In this document: in pieces, positions 14,350 through 22,508 of the stretch | Layout: every line of letters begins with the position of its first letter | Numbering within the stretch: position 1 is the first letter of the stretch | Source: Progne subis subis | Lineage: Eukaryota > Chordata > Aves > Passeriformes > Hirundinidae | DNA length: 64,000 nucleotides | Direction: 5' to 3' | NCBI GenBank assembly: GCA_022316685.1 | Contig: JAKJHU010000030.1 | Span: forward strand, 17,692,893 to 17,756,892 | Notes under the pieces: generated by a model | What the model was told of the DNA's origin: nothing | The model's input: the letters and a program-made list of their open reading frames with translations, nothing else | The model's database searches: none | Made by a program: the position numbers and the translations under genes

Positions 14350-14510
14350 TCAAAAAAAACCCCGACAAACAAACAAACCCACAAACAAACAAAAAACCCC
14401 CACAAAAACAAAACAAAACAAAACAAAACCAAAAAAAACCCACCTAAAAACCTGAAAACCAACAACAACACAAAACAAAAACAAACAAACAAACAAATAA
14501 ACAAACCCTG
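14350..14510. repeat. A-rich low-complexity tract (CAAA/CAAAA units)
   Basis: About 160 bp built of CAAAA, CAAA and A-runs with rare T. It resembles the tracts at 2701-2812 and 58980-59118. Confidence 0.85.
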
Positions 14511-15448
14511 CCCACCCAAATGGAAATTATATGTTTTCATTTTCCTTATAGGCAATACAAGTCCAGCAACATTGGATTTCTCAAAATATTTGTCTTTGTA
14601 CTAACTTCATTTTACAGGAGAGGATAAAATAATACTAGTGAGAAAATCTCAGAATAACATGGAACAAGGGAACAAGAGAATCTTTTGTTAGTGTTGCAAA
14701 ATTTTTTACAATGAACTCTAGAAAACTATGGTCAAAGTAAAGCTTACAAAATCATGGTTTATGAAAAATTAGGCAAGAAGAAAAAGGAAAAAAACCCAAA
14801 CACCCCAAAATCCCCAAAAGGCATGAAAATATGATCCTGCAGTTAAAAAAATAACAGAGCATCCTAGATAATATCCCTCAAAGACTTTTCAGTCAGCAGT
14901 GGCTGCAGAGATGTTCTGGCAGAGATATCTGGCGCTACTCGACACAGTCGTGTACTGAGTCATTAGTCAATGAAGTCCAGAATAGGACATCTTCCTAGAA
15001 CTCTGTATAAGAGCATGACTTTCAAGGGGAAAATGAAACAGATTGGAGAAGTCATATGCACAACATATGCAGAGCAAAATGAAAGGCTGAATTCATCTTA
15101 GAATATACAGGAACGTAACATATATGATACAATGCTGCTCCCTTTGTGCAAAATAATAAGCAGCAGACTTCTTTTTATTTGATACTTATTTTGGATCATA
15201 AAAGATGATTACCTAAGATCAGCCATACCTGTTCAGACCAAAAGTGCACCTCACCCAGTATGCTATTGCATACAGTGGCCAAAAGTTGATTTTTCAAGAC
15301 GAGTTTAAGAACAGAGAAACAGAACAGTGATACTTCGCTGCAGTGGCCTCCCAGCTGCAAAAAGTCCATCTATGAGCTTGAGAGGATGCTTTAGTGTTTT
15401 CTCTGCCTGGATTGAGTTAACTTCCATGAACTTGCTTAATTTTGAAAA
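14511..15448. other. Intron 2 sequence, nothing recognised
   Basis: A+T-rich DNA before the truncated CR1. No exon or repeat family was recognised. Confidence 0.6.
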
Positions 15449-15572
15449 ACTCATGGAAGCAGTCAGATTGGAAGGGACCACAGTGGGTCATCCGGTCCAG
15501 CCTCCCTGCTCAGGAAGAGCCAACCCAGAGCACATGGCACAGGATTTCATCCAGATGGTTCTGGAATATCTT
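15449..15572 (-). mobile_element. CR1 LINE fragment truncated by the provirus
   Basis: The CR1 3' region reads in reverse on plus (TTGGAAGGGACC, then a block like CATCCGGTCCAGCC) and stops exactly at the LTR edge. The expected continuation of CR1 is not present beyond the other LTR. Confidence 0.75.
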
Positions 15573-16239
15573 TGTCTCGGTTTGAAAAAGACAGGTGTCT
15601 GCTAAGGAGAGGCAGGCCTCTCTAGGAAATGAGGAATTTAAATCCTTCCCTCCGTGTTATTATAATTTGGAAGATTAAAAAAAACTTTTCGGTCAGAGCT
15701 ATGGGGAAAAGGAATAACAGTCCTTTACTAGTAAATATAACAGGACAGACAAACAACAACAACAATTATAATAACAGTAAAACAGAACCAAGAATCCCGA
15801 GGGCAAACGGTGGAAAGCTCCGTTGCTGATGGCTGCAAGCTGGAAGCAGTGGGTTGTCCTCGGCAGGCAGGGGGGTGCCCTGGCAGATGAAGTGGGCAGT
15901 GCCGGAGAACCTGCAGTGGCTGGATCCGGGCTGACCCAAAATCCAGCAGGGCAGCAAAGAAACTCCGAATTCCTGGGCGCTCCAACAGATGGTAGAATTC
16001 CCAGGACCAGACTCCTCCGTTAACTGTGGACTCCAGGCAGCCAGCAGTCGCCCGAACTGTGCTCCCAGGAAGACTGAGAGCAGTGAGTCCACACCTCAGC
16101 TCTCCCGGGAGCCTCCTCCCTCCCCCAAAACCAAGTGATCAACTTCTTTTGTCAGGTTAAGCACCGCTTAACTATCACTGCTTAAAATCTAGCAACTCAT
16201 GGGGGGGAAAAATTCTACAGGAGAACTTAACCCTCAACA
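15573..16239 (-). repeat. 3' LTR of the provirus
   Basis: It is 667 bp and colinear with the 5' LTR. Thirteen of the roughly 21 differences cluster in about 85 bp (approximately 15821-15900). The outer flank is a CR1 fragment cut off exactly at the LTR edge. A 108-codon open frame equivalent to that in the 5' LTR lies at 15766-16092. Confidence 0.95.
15766..16092 (-). other. 108-codon open frame in the 3' LTR
   Basis: An open frame that starts MDSLLSVFLGAQFGRLLAA occupies the middle of the LTR and is the same length as the frame in the other LTR despite many substitutions. No known domain was recognised. Chance is the simplest explanation. Confidence 0.3.
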
Positions 16240-16261
16240 TTATCCACCCCGAATTTTTCCC
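16240..16261 (-). other. Polypurine-tract region before the 3' LTR
   Basis: The minus strand immediately before the 3' LTR is purine-rich (GGGAAAAATTC, then GGGGTGGATAA). This is the place and composition expected for the plus-strand primer of reverse transcription. Confidence 0.6.
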
Positions 16262-16477
16262 ACACTAACATATTATATTGAATTTAAACCTTTAAATAAT
16301 ATACATATATATACATGTGAATATAAATACAGACACAGTCACAGTGTTCACCGAAAAACAAGGTCCCCTTGAGGTATGCAGCGGGTCTCTCCGTCCTTTT
16401 GCATTACCCACCATGGGCAGCCAGGTCCCTGAGCAAAAACAACCCCACGAGCGGGATTGTCTTTGCTGGAGGCAGAG

Positions 16478-17409
16478 TTAATCCAAACAGTATTTTCCCA
16501 GCATTCCTCTCATGTGTACCACTGGAACCTTATCTCCATCTCTTGTTCTCAGGGGCTCAGACTGGGCAGGGCCTGCTCGGTTGATGGAACCTCGAGTGTT
16601 CACTAACCAGGTGGCCTTTGCTAAATTAATCTCCCAGTTCTTGAAAGTCCCCCCACCCAGTGCCTTCAAAGTGGTTTTAAGCAGGCCATTGCACCGTTCA
16701 ACTTTCCCGGCTGCTGGCGCATGATAAGGAATATGGTACACCCACTCAATGCCATGTTCTCTAGCCCAGGTGTTTATAAGGCTGTTCTTGAAATGAGTCC
16801 CGTTGTCAGACTCAATCCTCTCAGGGGTACCATGTCTCCACAGGATTTGCTTTTCAAGGCCCAGGATGGTGTTCCGGGCAGTGGCGTGAGGCACAGGGTA
16901 TGTCTCCAACCATCCAGTTGTGGCTTCCACCATGGTCAGCACAGTAGCGCTTGCCTTGGCGGGTTTGGGGAAGGGTGATGTAGTCAATCTGCCAGGCTTC
17001 CCCATACTTATATTTGGACCATCGCCCGCCATACCATAGCGGCTTCACCCGCTTGGCCTGCTTGATGGCAGCACACGTCTCACAGTCATGGATAACCTGA
17101 GAAATACTGTCCATGGTTAGATCCACCCCTCGGTCTTGTGCCCACTTATAGGTGGCATCTCTGCCCTGATGGCCTGAGGCATCATGGGCCCATCGAGCTA
17201 GGAACAACTCTCCCTTGTGTTGCCAATCTAAGTCTATCTTTGACACCTCTATCTTTGCAGCTTGATCTACCTGCTCGTTGTTTCGGTGCTCCTCATTAGC
17301 TCTTGGGGACATGGGCATCTACATGACGGACTTTGACAGGTAGCTTCTCTACCCGAGTGGCAATGTCCTTCCACTCATCTGCAGCCCAGATTGGCTTTCC
17401 TCTACGCTG
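16478..17409 (-). pseudogene. Endogenous retrovirus integrase (and end of RNase H), frameshifted
   Basis: Integrase inserts viral DNA into the host genome. The first piece (to about 16960, readable in the frame of 17318-16854) carries the zinc-binding His-His-Cys-Cys pattern (HDASGH, then CETC) and the first acidic residue in WQIDYI. The second piece (frame of 17032-16478) carries the other two, in SDNGTHF and GKVERCN. Catalytic residues are therefore all present but are split by a frameshift near 16950-16960, and another frameshift near 17300 separates the region from RNase H. It ends only 238 bp before the 3' LTR. Confidence 0.88.
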
Positions 17410-19074
17410 CTAATTGGCCTTTTTCCACCTGTCCAGCCAACCCCACAGAGCATTGGCCACCATCCACGAATCAGTGTAGAGGTAGAGCTTTGGCCACTTC
17501 TCTCTTTCAGCAATGTCCAGGGCCAGTTGAACAGCTTTGAGTTCAGCAAGTTGGCTTGACCCACCTTCTCCTTCAGTGGCTTCTGCAACCTGTCGTGTGG
17601 GGCTCCATACAGCTGCTTTCCACTTCCGGTTCATCCCCACGATGCGGCAGGAACCATCAGTGAAAAGAGCATAGCGTGTTTCTTCTGCTGGCAGTTGGTT
17701 GTATGGTGGACCCTCTTCTGCACGTGTCACTTGTTCCTGCTCCTCTTCATCTGTGAGACCAAAGTTCTCACCTTCCGGCCAGTTTGTAATTATCTGCAAA
17801 ATCCCAGGGCGATTTGGGTTTCCAATGCGGGCACGCTGAGTGATGAGGGCAATCCATTTGCTCCACGTGGTGTCGGTGGCATGATGGGTGGAGGGAACCT
17901 TTCCTTTAAACATCCACCCTAGCACCGGTAGTCGAGGTGCCAGCAGGAGTTGTGCTTCTGTGCCAATCACCTCTGAGGCAGCTTGAACTCCTTCATAGGC
18001 GGCCAAGATTTCCTTCTCTGTTGGAGTGTAGTTGGCTTCGGACCCTCTGTATCTTCGGCTCCAGAATCCCAGTGGTCGGCCCCGAGTCTCCCCGGGCACC
18101 TTCTGCCAAAGGCTCCAGGACAGGCCATTGTTCCCGGCTGCTGAGTAGAGCACGTTCTTCACATCTGGTCCCGTCCTGACTGGGCCAAGGGCTACTGCAT
18201 GAGCAATCTCCTGTTTGATCTGGGCAAAGGCTTGTTGCTGTTCAGGGCCCCAGTGGAAATCGTTCTTCTTGCGGGTGACCAGGTAGAGAGGGCTCACAAT
18301 CTGGCTGTACTTAGGAATGTGCATTCTCCAGAAACCTATGGCGCCTAGGAAAGCTTGTGTTTCCTTCTTGTTGGTCGGTGGAGACATTGCGGTGATCTTA
18401 TTGATGACCTCAGTGGGAATCTGCCGCCGTCCATCTTGCCACTTTACTCCCAGGAACTGGATCTCTTGGGCAGGTCCCTTGACCTTGCTCTGCTTGATGG
18501 CAAAACCAGCTTTCAGGAGAATTTGGATGATCTTCTCTCCTTTCTCAAACACTTCCATTGCCGTGTTCCCCCACACAATGATGTCATCGATATACTGTAG
18601 GTGCTCCGGAGCCTCACCCTTTTCCAGTGCAGCCTGGATCAGTCCATGGCAGATGGTGGGGCTGTGTTTCCACCCCTGGGGCAATCGGTTCCAGGTGTAC
18701 TGCACGCCCCTCCAGGTGAAAGCAAACTGAGGCCTGCATTCTGCAGCTAGAGGAATGGAGAAAAATGCGTTAGCAATGTCAATGGTGGCGTACCATTTTG
18801 CTGCCTTGGACTCCAGCTCGTACTGGAGTTCCAGCATGTCCGGCACAGCAGCGCTCAATGGTGGAGTCACTTCGTTCAAAGCACGGTAGTCCACAGTCAA
18901 TCTCCATTCTCCGTCAGACTTGCGCACAGGCCAGATGGGGCTGTTGAAGGGTGAGTGGGTTTTGCTGACCACCCCTTGGCTCTCCAGCTCACGGATCATC
19001 TTGTGGATGGGGATCACGGCATCTCGATTTGTCCGATACTGTCGGCGGTGCACCGTCGAGGTGGCAACTGGAAC
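17410..19074 (-). CDS. Endogenous retrovirus reverse transcriptase and RNase H
   Basis: This is the replication polymerase region, open for about 555 codons. Visible RT features, numbered from the GTG at 19053, are LTVDYRALN (53-60), TIDIANAF (D92), LPQGW (124-128) and the catalytic YIDD (154-157). The connection and tether follow. RNase H begins at FTDGS (D465) with further acidic residues at AELK (E504) and YTDSW (D528). The frame ends at a TAG (17412-17410) inside the RNase H C-terminus. About 37 RNase H-like codons continue in phase after it, so this stop is a disabling break. The YIDD box differs from the YMDD of alpha- and betaretroviruses. Confidence 0.92.
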   Translation of the reverse strand, partial: VPVATSTVHRRQYRTNRDAVIPIHKMIRELESQGVVSKTHSPFNSPIWPVRKSDGEWRLTVDYRALNEVTPPLSAAVPDMLELQYELESKAAKWYATIDIANAFFSIPLAAECRPQFAFTWRGVQYTWNRLPQGWKHSPTICHGLIQAALEKGEAPEHLQYIDDIIVWGNTAMEVFEKGEKIIQILLKAGFAIKQSKVKGPAQEIQFLGVKWQDGRRQIPTEVINKITAMSPPTNKKETQAFLGAIGFWRMHIPKYSQIVSPLYLVTRKKNDFHWGPEQQQAFAQIKQEIAHAVALGPVRTGPDVKNVLYSAAGNNGLSWSLWQKVPGETRGRPLGFWSRRYRGSEANYTPTEKEILAAYEGVQAASEVIGTEAQLLLAPRLPVLGWMFKGKVPSTHHATDTTWSKWIALITQRARIGNPNRPGILQIITNWPEGENFGLTDEEEQEQVTRAEEGPPYNQLPAEETRYALFTDGSCRIVGMNRKWKAAVWSPTRQVAEATEGEGGSSQLAELKAVQLALDIAEREKWPKLYLYTDSWMVANALWGWLDRWKKAN

Positions 19075-19527
19075 TCATTGCTCTTCTACCTTTAGAAGTC
19101 CTACTGCAGATGGGTTCTCCGACAGTCCAGGCAAGCTATTCAATTTCTTAATGCCCTCTGCCTCCACAGCTGCTATTCCAAAAGCCCACCTGAGTCCTTT
19201 AGAGTCTTTGTAATGACCGTTCTGGAGGAAGTCTATGCCCAAAATACACGGGGCCCCTGAGCCAGTCACAATTGGATGTTTCTGCCACTCCTTCCCGGTC
19301 AGGCTCACCTTGGCTTCCAACAGAGTCAATTCCTGTGATCCCCCCGTCACCCCGGCAATGGAAATAGGTTCTGTCCCCACATATTCCGATGGTATCAGTG
19401 TACACTGCGAACCAGTATCAACCAAAGCTTCGTATTTCTGTGGCTCTGATGTGCCAGGCCATCGAATCCACACCGTCCAATAGACCCGGTTTTCCCGTGC
19501 CTCTCCCTGGCTAGAGGCAGGGCCCCT
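19075..19527 (-). CDS. Endogenous retrovirus aspartic protease
   Basis: Retroviral protease cuts the polyprotein during particle maturation. The fragment has the active-site box LVDTGSQ, a downstream ILGIDFLQ that corresponds to the conserved second motif, and a typical size for the domain. It lies in the same frame as gag, 19 codons after the gag TAG. It ends at a TGA (19077-19075) with the RT frame continuing in phase. Whether this second stop is natural or a later mutation cannot be told from one copy. Confidence 0.85.
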   Translation of the reverse strand, partial: RGPASSQGEARENRVYWTVWIRWPGTSEPQKYEALVDTGSQCTLIPSEYVGTEPISIAGVTGGSQELTLLEAKVSLTGKEWQKHPIVTGSGAPCILGIDFLQNGHYKDSKGLRWAFGIAAVEAEGIKKLNSLPGLSENPSAVGLLKVEEQ

Positions 19528-20028
19528 CTAGCACCGGTCATTATTCCCTTCCTGGGCGTACATGGTAGAGGTTCCTTTACAGGGATCTGACATATCCTCA
19601 CTTCTATAATACCTGGCAGCTTGATCATGTGATGTCGAGGCTACCTTCATCTTAGTGGAACCCCCTCGGTTAGTGTTTCTCTCCTTGAGCTCACGCACCC
19701 TTGCTGCCAGGGCAGAAGTGGGTTTCCCATGCCACCTTTCTATGTCTTCCCCATGGTCACTCAGAAAGAACCACAGGTCAGCTCGTGGGGTGTACCCTCT
19801 CTCTCTAGCTGGGGGCCGTTGAGCTCTGACTCTGGGGCCTGTAACTCGCACCGGTGCCACACAGGAACTGTTCCTCCTCATCTCCTCCCTCACCTCCCTT
19901 ATCTCCTCTGTCACCTCCTCCATCTTCTCCCTGAGTTCCTTAGCCACGGCAGAGACCTGAGCCTGCATTGGGCCACTGATCATACTCTCATAATTTCTAA
20001 GCTTGTTGGCCACAGAACCCACAGTCTC
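19528..20028 (-). pseudogene. Endogenous retrovirus gag, C-terminal part, in phase after a TGA
   Basis: This reading frame continues gag without any shift after the TGA. It starts with a Glu/Arg/Lys-rich coiled-coil-like helix (residues about 22-50 of the fragment), then a basic Pro/Arg stretch, then the segment WFFLSDHGEDIERWHGKP. I see no CCHC zinc knuckle. It ends at a TAG (19530-19528), directly followed in the same frame by the protease region. That layout is the one used by retroviruses that reach pol by stop-codon readthrough. Confidence 0.7.
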
Positions 20029-21315
20029 TCAGTTGTTATCGGCATTAATTGTTGCAATGAATGTGGCGTATTGAGATGGTCCTAGAGTTGCCAGATTCCA
20101 CAGCATTTGCCCTGTGCACCTGACTTTGTCGGGGTCATTATCATGCTGTCCACCCCTCCCAAAGAGTACCTCCAATACTGCCACTTCTCTCAGCTGTTGG
20201 ATCCCTTCCTCAAGGGTCTTCCAGCGCATTCTGTGATGGTGCTCCTGCATTCTGTCTCTGTCGACAAACCTCTCCCTTACACTCATTAAAAGCTGCTCCC
20301 AAAGGGAAAGGGGCCCTGGCTCCCTTACGAATACCTGATTCACACCTGAGTCCTGGGTCAAGGGTCCCAAATTCCTTGCCTCACTACTGTCTAGCTGCAC
20401 GCCTGTACCTATAAGGTCCCAGACCCGAACTAACCAGGCTGTATAGGCCTCACATCCCCGTCGTGCAAGATCTTTTTGCAGATTACAGAGACTTTCATAT
20501 GTCAGGGACTCGGTGATGATCTCGACCTCTGAGTCCCCCGCGGGTTGTGAGGGCCCTCCTTTCTTATCCTTGTTGCCTGGGTGCTCTGATTTCACCTTAT
20601 ACTTCTTTGTTTCCACAGGGGCCACTGCTGCTGGCTGTGGCTGCCCCTGTGGTTCAGCTGGAACCTGGACGGTTGTAACGTCTGTGGGTTCCGCTGCTGC
20701 ACCATCAGACTCTCCTTTGTCGGGGCAGGGGGAGGGTTTCCCAGCAGCTGGGGCTAATGAGGCTACTACAGGGGAAAGGTACTCCCTCAGCATCTGGCCC
20801 ATCTCACGGATCTCCTTCACCCAATCTGGGTGGTTTATTCCTGAGGCAGGCTGTGGGGCAGGCTCAGGCTGTGGGGCAGGCTCAGGCTGTGGGGCAGGGT
20901 CAGGCTGTGGGACGGGCTCAGGCTGTGGGGCAGTATCCTTATTCTCTAGGGCAGGTATCAGGGTGGTTACCCAGTCCAGTCTCCCCTTATCTCTAAATGC
21001 TAAACAGAACAGGCATACCAGCAACACCAGCCACTGTATGATGTCATTAACATTCAGAGATTTGAACCCTTCAAAGACTGGTGGGGTAGGCCCAAAGAGC
21101 TGGGTGAAGGGTTGGGAAAAGGTTTCCCCTGGTGTCATTTCCTCACAGTAGGTACTGTTGTTAAAGTAACCCCAGAAACACACAGTCAGTGTATGATAGC
21201 CCTGAATCCATGTGCCTGCCTTCCAGAGGAAATTAAAAATCCACGATTTCCTCACTTCGTTAACCCATATAGCAAACTGGATGACAGCCACAGTAACCTT
21301 AGTTACAGGGCCCAT
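20029..21315 (-). CDS. Endogenous retrovirus gag, N-terminal and capsid part (interrupted by TGA)
   Basis: This frame encodes about 428 residues from the first in-frame ATG. The frame is open some 38 codons further upstream, with only non-ATG starts. Residues about 8-18 and 92-107 are strongly hydrophobic, the second like a membrane helix. Residues about 130-156 are tandem Pro-Gln-Pro-Glu repeats coded by five 18-bp units. The final 150 residues are charged and Trp/Arg-rich and resemble a capsid domain. Gag forms the internal shell of the particle. The frame ends at a TGA (20031-20029), after which it continues in the same phase, so the stop looks like a nonsense mutation. A membrane-like N-terminus is unusual for Gag. 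Confidence 0.8.
   Translation of the reverse strand: MGPVTKVTVAVIQFAIWVNEVRKSWIFNFLWKAGTWIQGYHTLTVCFWGYFNNSTYCEEMTPGETFSQPFTQLFGPTPPVFEGFKSLNVNDIIQWLVLLVCLFCLAFRDKGRLDWVTTLIPALENKDTAPQPEPVPQPDPAPQPEPAPQPEPAPQPASGINHPDWVKEIREMGQMLREYLSPVVASLAPAAGKPSPCPDKGESDGAAAEPTDVTTVQVPAEPQGQPQPAAVAPVETKKYKVKSEHPGNKDKKGGPSQPAGDSEVEIITESLTYESLCNLQKDLARRGCEAYTAWLVRVWDLIGTGVQLDSSEARNLGPLTQDSGVNQVFVREPGPLSLWEQLLMSVRERFVDRDRMQEHHHRMRWKTLEEGIQQLREVAVLEVLFGRGGQHDNDPDKVRCTGQMLWNLATLGPSQYATFIATINADNN
20849..20938. repeat. 18-bp tandem repeat within gag
   Basis: There are five units of 18 bp, each with the core GGCTGTGGGGCAG on plus. They code on minus for the Pro-Gln-Pro-Glu/Asp repeat. Point differences between units show some age. 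Confidence 0.9.
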
Positions 21316-21452
21316 GTTTAGAAAAGGGCCTGCAAATGGGAGGAATACAGCCACACCCACAGTGCCACCCGAACCAGATAAAGGCAGACCACATGATATC
21401 CAGTACGCAACAATGTAGGCACTTAAGAACTGTTATTCCTTTTTCTCTCAAT

Positions 21453-21472
21453 GCCCCACATTTTGGGCGCCA
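21453..21472 (-). other. Primer binding site, tRNA-Lys-like
   Basis: Five nucleotides inside the 5' LTR the minus strand reads TGGCGCCCAA, followed after a short divergence by TGTGGGGC. This resembles the 18-nt site complementary to the 3' end of tRNA-Lys used by several betaretroviruses, with about two extra bases in the middle. Confidence 0.65.
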
Positions 21473-21477
21473 AATTC

Positions 21478-22144
21478 TGTCTCGGTTTGAAAAAGACAGT
21501 TGTCTGCTAAGGAGAGGCAGGCCTCTCTAGGAAATGAGGAATTTAAATCCTTCCCTCCGTGTTATTATAATTTGGAAGATGAAAAAAAACTTTTCGGTCA
21601 GAGCTATGGGGAAAAGGAATAACAGTCCTTTACTAGTAAATATAACAGGACAGACAAACAACAACAACAATTATAGTAACAGTAAAACAGAACCAAGAAC
21701 CCCGAGGGCAAACGGTGGAAAGCTCTGGCACTGATGGCTGGAAGCCGGAAGCGGTGGATTGTCCTTGGCAGGCAGGGGGGTGTCCTGGCAGATGAAGGCG
21801 GCAGGGCCGGAGAACCTGCAGTGGCTGGATCTGGGCTGACCCAAAATCCAGCAGGGCAGCAAAGAAACTCCGAATTCCTGGGCGCTCCAACAGATGGTAG
21901 AATTCCCAGGACCAGACTCCTCCGTTAACTGTGGACTCCAGGCAGCCAGCAGTCGCCCGAACTGTGCTCCCAGGAAGACTGAGAGCAGTGAATCCACACC
22001 TCAGCTCTCCCGGGAGCCTCCTCCCTCCCCCAAAACCAAGTGATCAACTTCTTTTGTCAGGTTAAGCACTGCTTAACTATCACTACTTAAAATCTAGCAA
22101 CTCATGGGGGGGAAAAATTCTACAGGAGAACTTAACCCTCAACA
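21478..22144 (-). repeat. 5' LTR of the provirus
   Basis: It is 667 bp, reads TGTTGAGG at its minus-strand start and ends GAGACA. It matches the 3' LTR over its full length with about 21 substitutions and no net length change. The minus strand carries no AATAAA, but an AGTAAA variant occurs near the 3' part. A 108-codon open frame is present inside (21671-21997). Confidence 0.95.
21671..21997 (-). other. 108-codon open frame in the 5' LTR
   Basis: This is the counterpart of the frame in the 3' LTR, also 108 codons and starting MDSLLSVFLG. The two copies differ mainly in the C-terminal half, where LTR differences cluster. No function is recognised. Confidence 0.3.
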
Positions 22145-22508
22145 ACTTTCAGTTGACTAATGCAAGTTGTAATATCTGTAATGCCCTGAAACATGAAGTT
22201 CCCCAGCTTAACCCCTCTTGTGTAAAAAAGCATTTTTAAAAACCTGCCAGTTGCTGTTTCATTTGATGGCCTCTTCTGTGGGAAAAGATTATGAGCAGCC
22301 ACTCTATTCATCCTGTTTCCTAGGGAAAATCTTTTTAGAAGTCATATCAATTCAATACACACCAGCACAGCAACAGCATAAAACTCACCTAACCTGCACA
22401 AATCAGGTGGTACCACACTGGAGCCAGCAAGGCTAAAAAAGCCTGATCTTGTCCAATTATCAGTACCAGTTAATACAAAAATAGGAAGGTTTTTCCTGGT
22501 CACCATAC
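22145..22508. other. Short intron 2 segment between ADCY8 exon 2 and the provirus
   Basis: 364 bp without a recognised repeat. It does not continue the CR1 found on the far side of the provirus. Confidence 0.7.

Larger units (their letters stand above)
15573..22144 (-). mobile_element. Nearly complete endogenous retrovirus, LTR-gag-pro-pol-LTR, env-less
   Basis: The 6.57-kb provirus is bounded by two 667-bp LTRs that start TG and end CA. In its own (minus) orientation the order is 5' LTR, tRNA-Lys-like primer site, gag, protease, reverse transcriptase-RNase H, integrase, purine tract, 3' LTR. Only 238 bp separate the end of integrase from the 3' LTR, so there is no room for env. Gag shows no Cys-His zinc knuckle and the RT box is YIDD, which together suggest a class III (ERVL-like) element. 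That class is tentative because the primer site is Lys-like. In-frame stops and frameshifts make the copy defective. It lies in intron 2 of ADCY8, sense to the gene, and no matching target duplication is visible. Confidence 0.95.
1..22508 (-). other. ADCY8: ADCY8 intron 2 (partial, runs off the left edge)
   Basis: The intron starts with the GTATGG donor at 22508. I looked on the minus strand for the next expected exon, which begins ERLVLSVLPRF and contains INDMTN, and found no match, so the acceptor is probably left of the window. The intron is largely filled by the sense-oriented provirus (15573-22144), two other LTR or CR1 insertions and simple repeats. Confidence 0.85.

Noticed and set aside
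18317..18730. 137-codon plus-strand frame
   Set aside because: Antisense shadow of the reverse transcriptase.
20513..21151. 212-codon plus-strand frame
   Set aside because: Antisense shadow of the gag Pro/Gln repeat region.
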